Source: Sipunculus nudus
Taxonomy: Eukaryota; Annelida; Sipuncula; Golfingiida; Sipunculidae
Assembly: GCA_026874595.1 (NCBI GenBank)
Contig: CM049315.1
Location: forward strand, 73,978,401-74,042,400
Direction: 5' to 3'
DNA length: 64,000 nucleotides
Part shown: positions 46,845 to 58,900 of the stretch, piece by piece
Numbering within the stretch: position 1 is the first letter of the stretch
How the letters are laid out: each line of letters opens with the position of its first letter
Notes under the pieces: generated by a model
What the model was told of the DNA's origin: nothing
Databases searched by the model: none
Seen by the model: only the letters and a program-made list of their open reading frames with translations
Program-made: the position numbers and the translations under genes

Positions 46845-47009
46845 TAATGCCCACGAAGGCTACCAACTGGGCTTATCTGTACTACGGAGGGACAATGTCT
46901 GTGTGATATCAGATGCCCGAATGAGCGTTCTATGTTGCCATGGCACCGGAAGGAGGATGGGGCTGGATGGTGGTTCTTGGATCAGCAGTAGTGCACGTCG
47001 TCTGTACAG
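46845..47009 (+). CDS. SLC16-family transporter, exon with start codon
   Basis: Acceptor TTTATCTTTATAG at 46844 and donor TACAG|GTTACA at 47010. The main ATG is 46940 (GTTGCCATGG, a strong Kozak context). An in-frame stop lies at 46922-46924, so this is the first possible Met in frame. It encodes MAPEGGWGWMVVLGSAVV plus HVVCT, the first transmembrane helix of monocarboxylate transporters with their signature [DE]G[GS][WF][GA]W motif. The 70 coding bases end in phase 1. The 5' leader has three upstream ATGs: 46847 (19 codons), 46913 (3 codons) and 46932 (overlapping the start). The family moves monocarboxylates or related small acids across membranes; the substrate cannot be predicted from this part. 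Confidence 0.88.
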
Positions 47010-48973
47010 GTTACAAAAGGTTTTTTATTAACAGTTTATAGGACCTGTGCAACTTATCCAACATTCTTCGTAATCGTATGCTATTTTTGGACACCACGTT
47101 AAACTAGAATTCTGCATTCTAAGGAATGCAAGCCTCCGTCATGTTGTTGGTCCTTAATGTGGGATGCGTGTTTGCATTCTCTTATGCGACCCATACTCCC
47201 CCTACTTGTCTTTTCATTGACCTGTTTGGTCAATATTCCCAGGTTCATTCGTGCATAAGTGAATGTGCATATGTGAATGCTCCTGGAAGTCCTTCCCGGG
47301 CCCGGGTCATGAGGCAGATTCACACCAAAATCTAATCGATTTTTCATTGGCCCATTCTCGAAAGGCCCGAAAATTTCAAAAGATTCCGTTCATGCTGGTA
47401 CGTATAGCGGATTCATGAGTTAAATTGTGGACAAATACACACCCACAAAAACATACACAAGCATGACAATTAAGGAGGCACTTAATTTTACTACGGTCCT
47501 AGACAACAGAAAAACGGTGTCTCAATGTTTCCTTTTGAGGATTAATGACCTTATGTAGTGACGTCACACACAGGGAAATCCCCTCTGACTAGAAATTTTA
47601 GATCTCATCAAAAGCTTAATATTTCTGACACTGTCAGTCCCAAATTTTCAAGTAAGAATTAAAAAAAAACATGTATTGCTAGCTTGTAGTCATTTCTTAA
47701 TTTTGCCTGTGACGTCACACTTTGCACCAGCCAATCACATAAAGGACCAGTCTCTGTTCAAGATGAAATACTCGTTCACATAACACGACCGTGTGCTATG
47801 CCTCACCTTCAACCAACATTGCATCGTTCATTTTGCATCGGTCCCGATATTTAAAGAACAAAAGCGGGCGTTTTTCGGAATGGGGTACAAATGAGTTTAA
47901 TGGCAGTTATAATACAGATTTTGATTATCCAGATTCCAATCTCAGGCACTAAATTAGGTAATTATGAATGCAAATATAAATGTATTTTCAAAGTACCACT
48001 GGTCGCGCGATACTAACTGAAACAAATACAAATATAAGTACCTCTGCCAATCAGACATTTGGTGATTACTTGATATATTTAATCGATTACGATTACGATT
48101 AGTTTGAAAGTAAATGATTACGATTACAATTACGATTACCAAAATAAGTTCATGTAATCGATTACTATTATGATTCCTTTATGATTACTTCAAAAAGTAA
48201 ACATAAATTTTAATTTCATGATTTCAGAGGGCGAGTCGAAGAAATTTCAACTGCGGGTTCGGGCTGTGGGTGGGTCGGGGCTATAAGCTGGCTTATACGC
48301 GCCTTGTGAGAACCAAATATTGTTGTCGTTACAGTGATCACCTGTACCAGAATATAATGCACATGCATGTTCATGTTCCTTTGATTATTCCATTCTCCTG
48401 AGAGAGTTCACAGTATATGAAAGTGTGGAGCTCATGAAATCTTAATTCTCTATTTTTTTTTTTACAGTTTCGTGTTTGCAGTCCCCATTTGACATGATGT
48501 TGTACAAATGTACCTGGCCATTACGTTGTATGTTTAGACTGTTCAGTACTGTAGGCTTATACTTGTGGCCAATCTCACATATTATATAACAAAGCCCAGA
48601 GTAGAGCGCCAGTCTGAGCACTACCTGTGACCTTATTACCCCATGTCTGCTGCAAATATGACCAAACTGGGGCTATGTATATTTCCATGAAATGGAGTAA
48701 TATCAACAAGCTGTAATCTGGCATAGGAATCTTTGAAGCCATGTTTGAAAAAAGGCCCTTTTTCGACGCGAGTATACACAACATTCTAAATTATCGGGAT
48801 ACTGATAATCAGAAATCATATATAATTCGAACTAATATTATAAGATTTCTGTGCACTGCAAAATCATATAATACTTGTTTATCCAAAGTAACTTTTAATC
48901 GCACACATTGCTTGTCATTCAAAATGTTCGGATAATCTAGGATATACTTTATTTAAACTAAATTTTTTTTAAG
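47010..48973 (+). other. SLC16 intron between start exon and second coding exon
   Basis: 1,964-bp GT-AG intron. It contains a dispersed repeat (47230-47460, partner at 45165-45400), two CRE-like TGACGTCA palindromes near 47561 and 47711, and a degenerate GATTAC repeat at about 48070-48180. No additional exon was seen. Confidence 0.75.
48070..48180. repeat. Degenerate (GATTAC)n repeat
   Basis: About ten GATTAC or AATCGATTAC words in 110 bases. Low-complexity; it accounts for the Asn/Arg-rich minus-strand frame 47954-48142. Confidence 0.7.
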
Positions 48974-49087
48974 GCCTACAGTCCTCGTTTGGAGTGATCT
49001 ATCTTGATCTGGTGGACAGATTTTCTGCTGGTGCTACCGAAACAAGCCTGGTTTTGGTTCTGTTTAACTTCACACACTTTTGTTTTG
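48974..49087 (+). CDS. SLC16-family transporter, second coding exon
   Basis: Acceptor TTTTTTTTAAG at 48973 and donor TTTTG|GTATGT at 49088. The 114 bases keep phase 1 at both ends. The joined reading starts GLQSSFGVIYLDLVDRFSAG and continues TETSLVLVLFNFTHFCFG: the extracellular loop after helix 1 and helix 2, with the FGV.Y and ..ETS..... pattern of monocarboxylate transporters. The frame is open only in this phase. Confidence 0.85.
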
Positions 49088-49414
49088 GTATGTAGTATGC
49101 GGAAACCTTTAATGTTTCAAGTGCATTAGAAGTATAGAATGACACTCGAAGAGACATCAATTAAGCATCCCTTTATTCATAACGTTGCCTTTGGTTGTAA
49201 ATCAAGCGTATTCTATTGTTTACGATGTTACAGTAACATATGTATCCTGTGTCAAGTTTAATAACACATTATTATTCACATTTTAAAGTTTTATGTGTAA
49301 TATGAATGTGTTGAACTATAGGGTGGATACTTGATACTGTTTGCTGAGTTAAGATTTTGCAGTTTACGACGGTAAGGCGTGCAATTTGGTACTTTGTGTA
49401 ATTTACCTTTCCAG
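49088..49414 (+). other. SLC16 intron, 327 bp
   Basis: GT-AG intron with a pyrimidine-rich end (TTTACCTTTCCAG). No other feature. Confidence 0.8.
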
Positions 49415-49558
49415 GGCCCCTTGCAAGTTTATTAGCGAAGAAATACGGATGTCGAAGTGTCGTGATAACAGGCAGTTTGATCATGACGGCTGGGTGTATT
49501 GCCTCGGCTTATGCACCAAGCCTGCACGCCCTCTATGTGACATTTGGGGTACTAGTTG
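49415..49558 (+). CDS. SLC16-family transporter, third coding exon
   Basis: Acceptor CTTTCCAG at 49414 and donor AGTTG|GTCAGT at 49559. The exon is 144 bp, the length I recall for the corresponding exon in vertebrate SLC16 genes. It reads GPLASLLAKKYGCRSVVITG, then SLIMTAGCIASAYAPSLHAL and YVTFGVLVG: cytoplasmic loop with the typical GPL...L..K.G.R..., helix 3 and part of helix 4. Both ends are phase 1. The longer open frame over the same bases in another phase is not the coding one. The remaining helices must lie beyond the window: the intron starting at 49559 holds the satellite structure and is at least 14.4 kb. Confidence 0.88.
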
Positions 49559-49559
49559 G

Positions 49560-49573
49560 TCAGTGAACATTAC
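49560..49573. repeat. 14-bp direct repeat flanking the foldback structure (left)
   Basis: TCAGTGAACATTAC, matching TCGGTGAACATTAC at 61984-61997 in 13 of 14 positions. It overlaps the SLC16 splice donor by its first bases. It could be a target-site duplication, although 7 bp here and 2 bp on the right separate it from the terminal inverted repeats. Confidence 0.55.
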
Positions 49574-49749
49574 ACCATGCTCAAGCTATCCGGACGAAGG
49601 CTATCCGGAGGGAATTCCATCCGGAGGTCACCGGAAGGTCATCAGGACTCAAGCTATCCGGAGACAGCCGTCACATCAGTATTTCAGCTGTAATAAATTC
49701 ATAAACAAATAATGAAGATATATGAATTATAAATATTATTTAAATGGGT

Positions 49750-52700
49750 CTCTTACCGGGTTCAAGCACTCAAACCAGGGCTCAAAATGGAACTTTACCT
49801 CCGCGTCTGTATTCATACAATGTGTTGCCCATGTGGAGGAGGATTTGTATCTCTTATAGCAGAGTCTGTTACAGCAATTAAGCCATGTATATCATTTTGA
49901 GAAAATTAAATTTTCTATGAACATTTTTTGCATAGGTTTCTCAGGGGGTAAAGGCACCCGGCCCAAAACGGGGTTCAAAATAGGGCTATATGTACGGTTA
50001 TACCTGTATCTTAATTCATTATGTAAGTCATCTTGAGAGTTTTTATCTTTAATCTCAAGTCCAGGATCAATATATTAAGAGATGCCTTAATCACCAGCCT
50101 GCACTTGCTTGGGTTTCAACTGTCTGCAAGCAAATTTGCAATGGGCCCTGACCGGGCTCAGGGGCCTATAACAGGGTCTGAAATTGAGCTAAATCCCCTT
50201 TTAACTGATTACACATTGGCCAACCTGAGGGTATTTATCTCTAATCACAGAGTATGTGACAGTTATAGTTGCATCTTGCCTGACTAGGGGGGCCTTCAAC
50301 TGCCTGCAAGCAAATTCGCAATGGGCCCTGGCCGGGCTCAGGGGCCCATAACAGGGTCCGAAATAGGGCTAAATCACCTTTTTACTTATTACATTGGCCA
50401 ACCTGAGGGTATTTATCTCTAATCACAGTCTGTGACACTTTTAGATGCATGATGCCTGACTTGGCGGGCCTTCAACTGTCTGCAAGCAAATTTGCAATGG
50501 GCCCTGACCGGGCTCAGGTGTCCAAATCAGGGTCCGAAATGTGGCTATACCTCTATCTTAACTGATAACATTTTCCAACCTGAGGGTATTTATCTCTAAA
50601 CATAGAGTCTGTGACAGGTAGAGATGCATGTCACCTGACTGGGCTGGCCTTCAACTGTCAGCAAGCAAATTTGCAATAGGCCCTGACCGGGCTCCGGTGC
50701 CCAAATCAGGGTCCGAAATGTGGCTATAGCTCCATCTTAACTGATTAAATTGGCCAACCTGAGGGTGTTTATCTCTAATCACAGAGTCTGTGACAGTAAG
50801 GGATGCATGTCACCTGACTGGGCTGGCCTTCAACTGTCTGCAAGCAAATTTGCAATAGGCCCTGACTGGGCTCCGGTGCCCAAATCAGGGTCCGAAATGT
50901 GGCTATACCCCCTTTTAACTGATTAAATTGGCCAACCTGAGGGTGTTTATCTCTAATCACAGAGTCTGTGACAGTTAGGGATGCATGTCACCTGACTGGG
51001 CTGGCCTTCAAATGTCTGCAAGCAAATTTGCAATAGGACCTGACTGGGCTCAGGTGCCCAAATCAGGGTCCGAAATGTGGCTTACCCCCTTTTAACTGAT
51101 TAAATCGGCCAACCTGATGGTGTTTATCTCTAACTACAGAGTCTGTGACAGTTACAGATGCATGTCACCTGACTGGGCGGGCCTTCAACTGTGCAAGCAA
51201 ATTTGCAATTCTCCCTGACCGGGCTCGGGTGCCCAAATGAAGGCCCGAAATGGGGCTATATCTCTTTCTTAACTGATAAAAGTTTCCAACCTGAGGGTAT
51301 TTATCTCTAAACTCAGAGTCTGTGACAGTATGAGATGCATGTCACCTGACTGGGCTGGCCTTCAACTGTCTGCAAGCAAAGTCGCAATGGGGCCTGACTA
51401 GGCTCAGGTGCCCAAATCAGGGTCCGAAATGTGGCTATACCCCCTTTTAACAGACTAAATTGGCCAACCTGAGGGTGTTTATCTCTAATCACAGAGTCTG
51501 TGACAGAGATGCATGTCACCTGACTGGGCGGGCCTTCAACTGTCTGCAAGCAAAGTTGCAATGGGCCCTGACCGTGCTCAGGTGCCCAAATTAGGGTCCG
51601 AAATGTGGCTATACCCGATTTTAACTGATTAAATTGGCCAACCTTAGGGTGTTTATCTCTAATCACAGTCTGTGACACATTTAGATGCATGATGCCTGAC
51701 TGGGCGGGCCTTCAACTGTCTGCAAGCAAATTTGCAATGGGCCCTGAATGGGCTCAGGTGCCCAAATCAGGGTCCGAAATGTGGCTATACCTCTATCTTA
51801 ACTGATAACATTTTCCAACCTGAGGGTATTTATCTCTAAACATAGAGTCTGTGACAGTTAGAGATGCATGTCACCTGACTGGGCTGGCCTTCAACTGTCA
51901 GCAAGCAAATTTGCAATAGGCCATGACCGGGCTCCGGTGCCCAAATCAGGGTCCGAAATGTGGCTATAGCTCCATCTTAACTGATTAAATTGGCCAACCT
52001 GAGGGTGTTTATCTCTAATCACAGAGTCTGTGACAGTAAGGGATGCATGTCACCTGACTGGGCTGGCCTTCAACTGTCTGCAAGCAAATTTGCAATAGGA
52101 CCTGAATGGGCTCAGGTGCCCAAATCAGGGTCTGAAATGTGGCTTACCCCCTTTTAACTGATTAAATCGGCCAACCTGAGGGTGTTTATCTCTAACCACA
52201 GAGTCTGTGACAGTTACAGATGCATGTCACCTGACTGGGCGGGCCTTCAACTGTGCAAGCAAATTTGCAATTCTCCCTGACCGGGCTCGGGTGCCCAAAT
52301 GAAGGCCCGAAATGAGGCTATATCTCTTTCTTAACTGATAAAAGTTTCCAACCTGAGGGTATTTATCTCTTAACTCAGAGTCTGTGACAGTTACAGATGC
52401 ATGTCACCTGACTGGGTGGGCCTTCAACTGTGCAAGCAAATTTGCAATTCTCCCTGACCGGGCTTGGGTGCCCAAATGAAGGCCCGAAATGAGGCTATAT
52501 CTCTTTCTAAACTGATAAAAGTTTCCAACCTGAGGGTATTTATCTCTAAACTCAGAGTCTGTGACAGTATGAGATGCATGTCACCTGACTGGGCAGGCCT
52601 TTAACTGTCTGCAAGCAAATTTGCAATGGGCCCTGACTGGGCTCAGGTGCCCAAATCAGGGTCCGAAATGTGGCTATACCCCCTTTTAACTGACTAAATT

Positions 52701-53090
52701 GGCCAACCTGAGGGTGTTTATCTCTAATCCAGAGTCTGTGACAGAGATGCATGTCACCTGACTGGGCGGGCCTTCAACTGTCTGCAAGCAAAGTTGCAAT
52801 GGGCCCTGACCGGGCTCAGGTGCCCAAATTAGGGTCCGAAATGTGGCTATACCCGCTTTTAACTGATTAAATTGGCCAACCTTAGGGTGTTTAACTCTAA
52901 TCACAGTCTGTGACAGGTAGGGATGCATGTCACCTGACTGGGAGGGCCTTCAACTGTCAGCAAGCAAATTTGCAATTCTCCCTGACCGGGCTCAGGTGCC
53001 CAAATCAGGGTAAGAAATGTGGCTAATCCTATATCTTAACTGATTAAATTGGCCGACCTGAGGGTGTTTCTCTCTAATCACAGAGTAGAC
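49750..53090 (-). repeat. Left satellite arm, ~177-bp monomers with 7-mer higher-order repeat
   Basis: GGCCTTCAACTG begins at 50291, 50467, 50646, 50825, 51003, 51180, 51357, 51531, 51707, 51886, 52065, 52242, 52419, 52596, 52769 and 52945; spacing is 172-179, mostly 176-179. Diagnostic variants recur seven monomers later (50467 with 51707, 50646 with 51886, 51357 with 52596, 51531 with 52769), an offset of 1238-1240 bp. Monomers before about 50100 are strongly degenerate. Open frames here (for example 51313-51690 minus) are repeat translations. Confidence 0.9.
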
Positions 53091-53611
53091 AAGAGCAGAT
53101 TGACATATATAAGCCGACCTATAATTATACTTTCATTCCTTCAATTCTACTTTCATAGGTGCAATGATCAAACACTGCTTCAAGTTTACAACACCATGGA
53201 TCGTAATAACGTAATAAGCCCCCCCCCCCCCCCCCCCCCCCCCGGGATTTTTAGGCATCTCCCTTAGAAAACAAAGAATTGAGAATTTCTCATTATTTTA
53301 TCACCCCGCTTAAAGAGTTTGATGCCGCGAAATTATGTCAGTGTTTCTCAAGCCCATACATATTGGTTAACAAAAGGATATTTTACCTGCAAAATAACAC
53401 AAAAAAACCCAGAATTATGAAAAAGGTCATATGTCAGCCTAGGACAGCAGCACGATCAAGTAAAGGAATCATCCATTCCCATATTTACATTAAACACTGT
53501 CGATTTCCGTTCTAAATATTTCCAATAAATCTGTACCGTAGCAGGAAATTTCAGCACCCCGGCCAGTTATTCAACAGAGATGAACAACTCGTTGCTTTCG
53601 TCGGATATATA
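53091..53611. other. Unique centre of the foldback structure
   Basis: About 520 bp between the inverted satellite arms, with a C-run of about 23 bases at 53220-53243. No gene is recognised. Short open frames (53279-53515) have no domain. Confidence 0.6.
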
Positions 53612-53839
53612 TGTATAAGCACCCTCAGGTTGGCCAACAAAATGCGTTTAGATAGAAGAATAGCCTAGATTTGGACCTCTGAACCCGGTCAGGGCCCATA
53701 GCAAATTTCCAAACAGTCAGATGAAACCGAGCCCAGTCAGGCGACATGCATCTCTAACTGTCACAGACTCTCAGTAGCGTACTTAAGGGGGGGGGGGGGG
53801 GGGGCGGCAGGGGCGGTCCGCCCCGGGCGGCACATTTTG

Positions 53840-54480
53840 GGGGGCGGCATTTCGGGGAATTAGTATAATGAGTGGCACAAGTAGTTCCACAAAAAGTACA
53901 AATTCGATCTTTTTGTCCCATGTTCAACTATCCTGGGATTATAAACTGGACAGTGGAACCTATCAAATGACAAGCGAACAATTTGCACATTTTTGAGGGC
54001 GGCATTTCTGGGATTAAGTTTAACCAGTGGCATAAGGAGTTCCACAAAAAGTACATATTTGAACTTTTTAGTCCAATGTTCAAGTATACCAGGGATTATA
54101 AACTGGACTTTTAAACCTACCAAATGATTAGCGAACGATTTGCACATTTTTAGGGGCGGCATTTCTGGAATTTAGTTTAATCAGTGGCTTAAGGAGATCC
54201 ACAAAAAGTACAAATTTTGCCTTTTTGTCCCATGTTCAAGTTTTCCAGGGATTATAAACTGGACAGTGGAACCTACCAATTTATTAGCGAACGTTCTGCA
54301 CCCTTTTTTTTTTTGGAGGGGGGGGGGGGGGCCAGGCATTTCTGGGATTTAGTCAGTGGCAGAAGGGGTTCCTCAAAAAGTTCAAATTTGGCCTTTTTTG
54401 TCCCTTTTCAAGAATTTCAGAGATTAAAAATTTGGCGGTGGAACCAACGAAATTATTTGCGGACGATCTCTAAATCAAAG
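53840..54480. repeat. Subterminal tandem repeats of the hAT element
   Basis: GCGGCATTT (GCCAGGCATTT in the last copy) starts at 53844, 53999, 54156 and 54331. Each copy continues with TTCCACAAAAAGTACAAAT, TTTTTGTCCCATGTTCAAG, GGGATTATAAACTGGACAG and TTAGCGAACG. The last copy is interrupted by a G-run (54317-54331). Confidence 0.85.
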
Positions 54481-55990
54481 GCAATAAATATATATCTGTA
54501 GTTATTCTTTGTTAGATCTGTGGTCTTGCAATGTCAGAACGCCATCGATAAACTGACCAATCATGCAAAAAGCCTGCATTTCAGGGCGGTCGTCTTTACA
54601 GAAATCCCTAGCAGCATCTGATAATCACCAGGGAAAAACCCTACCAGAAGACCAATGGCACCAGGTAGTGGGGGTGCGGTGTCTGTCGTACATATTCTGT
54701 GAAATTATTTTGACGAATTGTGTTGCTCTTTCCTTGGAAAGTATTAAGAATTTCCATTCTTGAACGATTGAATTCCCGAAATTCCAGGATATTTAAACAG
54801 CCTGAAACAACCTGAAATGCCCTTTTTCCATGACTCTTCATACTTTAACATCAGTCTCGTTAAAATAAAGGCGTTTACACCATCGTGTAGATAATGAGTA
54901 CTACCTAAATGCCTGTGTCTTTTGATTAACCAATATGACCTGCATGATCTTTTATGTAACGTGAAAAAAAACCCAATAAACACCCAGACCTATATAGGAA
55001 TTATTTTAACTTTAAAATATAATTCTATTAAAACTCTCCGGGCGGGATGAATCCCCCTGGCCACTTAGCCACATGTTCAATATACGTATCAAGTATCAGT
55101 TTTAACTTTCAGAGTTCAAAACTTAAATTAAAGATATATTTACCTGTACTGTTAATTCTGTTATTAACAGTTTCATTATCCACTACCTACAGACAATTGT
55201 TGTATATTGTGACAAATCATTTGAAATTAAATTAACATATATTTAAATTATATCATTACTTGAAATTCATTTATATACTTTATTGAATAGTCATAAGTTT
55301 ATAAATAAAACCTCGCAAACTGCATAATCATTATAATTCTAAAATGATTTTGATGTAGCCTTGAATTAAAGTATGTTTTAACTTTGAGGATATTTAAATT
55401 AAACAAAGTCAGTTTATCCCAACATTGTATTTTTTTTGGTGAAAAAAGATAAACATGCCCTGCCTACATATATATGCTTAACTCATGAATTACGCTGTTT
55501 TAGTAAAGACTAAATGACTTGCGTGCAGCAGTACCATGCATATCTCAATAGCTCTATTAGGTGTACCTGCTGTCATATGCGATAACAACAGGTGGAATCA
55601 TAAATGTGACAAAGTATTTGTATGCGTCGAGAATGAAATAACAATCACCAAATAAAGTTTTTTCCCAAGTTGAGTTTAAAGCAATCATGAATCGTGTTTA
55701 CGTGAATAATGAAAGATCAATTTCCCATTATATGTGTATCCTGCAGTGTAATCTGTTAATAGTTACAATTTATTCGTTTTATTCCTTTCTGTTCACTTCA
55801 TAATGAAATATACTTGTTTAAGCTTCGAGCGATCTTTTGATTTACAATAGCAAAAAGATGTCTGCTATTTAATATGTGGCGGAAGAATTCCCTGCTAGTG
55901 AATCCATATAATTGCGTTGTTGTTAAATACGAGCCTGTAACAAGGACATTTGAAACGATATGTTTCAATATGTTATCCAGTTTTGTAATG
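54481..55990. other. Interior of the hAT element, no gene
   Basis: AT-rich, non-repetitive cargo-like sequence between the subterminal repeats and the right terminus. No hAT transposase motif (such as the C-terminal dimerisation block) is visible in either strand. Confidence 0.6.
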
Positions 55991-58900
55991 TTTTGTTAGA
56001 GGGGCGGCAATTTCTAAGACCGCCCCTGGCGGCAATGAGGCTAGGTACGCCGCTGCAGACTCTGAGATTAGAGTTAAATATCCTCAGGTAGGCAAATATA
56101 AGGAGTTGAGATAGAGGTATAGCCGCATTTTGAGCCATGATTCGGGCCCTTAATCCCGGTCAGAGCCCATTGCAAATTTGCTTGAGGGCAGTTAGAGCCC
56201 CGCACAGTGCAATTTGCTTGTAGACAGCTGGAACCTCTCCCAGTCAGGCGACATGCATCTCTGTCTCAGACTCTGAGATTAGAGATACACACCCTCAGGT
56301 TGGCCAGCAAAATGAGTTTAGATAGAGGTATAAACCAATTTCGTACCCTGATTTTGGCCCCTGAACCCGGTCAGGGCAAATTGCAATTTTGCTTGCAGAT
56401 AGTTCGAGCCCAGCCCATGCAGGTTACAATTATCTCTAACTGTCACAGACTCTGAGATTAGAGATAAACACCCTCGGTTTGGCCAATTTAATGAGTTAGG
56501 AAAGAGGTTTTACCCCATTTATAACCCTGATTTGGGTCCAAGACCCCGGTCAGGGCCCAGTGCAAATTTGCTTGTAAACAGCTGAAACCTCTCCCAGTCA
56601 GGCGACATGCATCTCTAACTGTCACAGACACTGAGATTAGAGATAAACAGCCTCAGGTAGGCCAATATAATGAGTTAAGAGAGAGGTATAGCCACATTTT
56701 GAACCCTGATTTTGGCCCTGAACCCGATGAGGGCCCAGAGCAAATTTGCTTGTAGACAGCTTGAATCACTGTCAGTCAGACGACACGCACCTTTAACTGT
56801 CACAGACTCTGATATTAGAGATAAGCAACCTCATGGTTGGATAACAAAAGGATTATAGATAGAAGAATAGCCCCATTTCGAACCCTGATTTGGACCCCTG
56901 ATAGCCGTCAGGGCCCATTGCAAATTTCCAAACAGTCAGATGAAACCGTGCCCAGTCAGGCGACATGCATCTCTAACTGTCACAGACTCTGAGATTAGAG
57001 ATAAACATCCCCAGGTAGGCCAATATAATGAGTTAAGATAGAGGTATAGCCACATTTTGAACCCTGAATGGGCTTTTCAACCCGGTCGGGGCCCAGAGCA
57101 AATTTGCTTGTAGACAGCTGGAACCTCTCCCAGTCAGGCGACATGCATCTCTAACTGTCACGGACTCTGAGATTAGAGATAAACATCCTCAGGTAGGCCA
57201 ATATAATGAGTTAAGATAGAGGCATAGCCACATTTTGAACCCTGATTTGGGCTTTTCAACCCGGTCAGAGCCCATTGCAAATTAGCTTGAGCACAGTTAG
57301 AGCCCTGCCCAGTCAGTTGGCATACATCTCTAACTGTCACAGACTCTGGGATTAGAGATACACACCCTCAGGTTGGCCAACAAAATGAGTTTAGATAGAG
57401 TATAAAAACAAATTTCGTACCCTGATTTTGGCCCCTGAACCCGGTCAGGGCAAATTGCAATTTTGCTTGCAGATAGTTAGAGCCCAGCCCATCCAGGTTA
57501 CAATTATCTCTGACTGTCACAGACTCTGAGATTGGAGATAAACACCCTCGGTTTGGCCAATTTAATGAGTTAGGATATAGGTTTTACCCCATTTATAACC
57601 CTGATTTGGGTCCAAGACCCCGGTCAGGGCCCAGTGCAAATTTGCTTGTAAACAGCTGAAACCTCTCCCAGTCAGGCGACTTGCATCTCTAACTGTCACA
57701 GACTCTGAGATTAGAGATAAACAGCCTCAGGTAGGCCAATATAATGAGTTAAGATAGAGGTATAGCCACATTTTGAACCCTGATTTTGGCCCTGAACCCG
57801 ATGAGGGCCCAGAGCAAATTTGCTTGTAGACAGCTGGAACCTCTCCCAGTCAGGCGACATGCATCTCTAACTGTCACGGACTCTGAGATTAGAGATAAAC
57901 ATCTTCAGGTAGGCCAATATAATGAGTTAAGATAGAGGTATAGCCACATTTTGAACCCTGATTTGGGCTTTTCAACCCGGTCAGAGCCCATTGCAAATTT
58001 GCTTGAGCACAGGTAGAGCCCCGCCCAGTCAGTTGGCATACATCTCTAACTGTCACAGACTCTGGTATTAGAGATACACACCCTCAGGTTGGCCAACAAA
58101 TTGAGTTTAGATAGAGTATAAAAACAACTTTCGTACCCTGATTTTGGCCCCTGAACCCGATCAGGGCAAATTGCAATTTCGCTTGCAGATAGTTAGAGCC
58201 CAGCCCATCCAGGTTACAATTATCTCTAACTGTCACAGACTCTGAGATTAGAGATAAATACCCTCGGTTTGGCCAATTTAATGAGTTAGGATAGAGGTTT
58301 TACCCCATTTCTAACCCTGATTTGGGCCCCTAAACCCGGTCAGGGCCCAGTACATTGCTTGTAGACAGCTGGAATCTCTCCCAGTCAGGCGACATCCATC
58401 TCTAACTGTCACAGTCTCTGAGATTAGAAATAAACATCCTCAGGTAGGCCAATATAATGAGTAAAGAAAGAGGTATATCCACATTTTGAACCCTGATTTG
58501 GGATTTTCAACCCGGTCAGGGCCCAGAGCAAATTTGCTTGTAGACAGCTGGAACCTCTTCCAGTCAGGCGACATGCATCTCTAACTGTCACAGTCTCTGA
58601 GATTAGAGATAAACAACCTCAGGTCGGCCAATATAATGAGTTAAGAAAGAGGTATAGCCACATTTTGAACCCTGATTGGCGCTTTTCAACCGGGTGAAGG
58701 TCCAGTTAAAATTTGCTTGTAGACAGCTGGAACCGATCTCAATCGGACGATATACATCTCTTACTGTCACAGATTCTGAGATTAGAGATAAACACCCTCA
58801 GGTTGGCCAACAAAATGAGTTTAGATAGAAGAATAGCCCCATTTCGAAATCTGATTTGGACCCCTGAACCCGGTCAGGGCCTATTGCAAATTTCCAAACA

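Larger units (their letters stand above)
53764..56063. mobile_element. Non-autonomous hAT element, 2,284 bp, with 8-bp target duplication
   Basis: The element proper is 53772-56055. Termini are CAGTAGCGTACTTAAGG at the left and, on the minus strand from the right end, CAGCGGCGTACCTAGCC. The 8-bp CAGACTCT is duplicated exactly on both sides (53764-53771 and 56056-56063), the hAT signature. Removing the element restores a normal satellite monomer, so it arrived after the satellite. It carries long G-runs near the left end and four tandem ~155-175-bp subterminal repeats. No transposase is encoded; open frames up to 100 codons are unsupported. Confidence 0.9.

Noticed and set aside
49386-49712. 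108-codon plus frame as the coding frame at this exon
   Set aside because: The SLC16 reading in another phase has family motifs and fits flanking splice sites; this frame runs through the donor.
51313-51690. 125-codon minus frame with internal repeats, suggesting a repeat protein
   Set aside because: It follows the satellite monomer period; monomers are not multiples of three consistently and frames break between copies.
50290-53090. CRISPR-like regular repeat array
   Set aside because: The whole ~177-bp unit is repeated with no unique spacers, in a eukaryotic context; it is a satellite.
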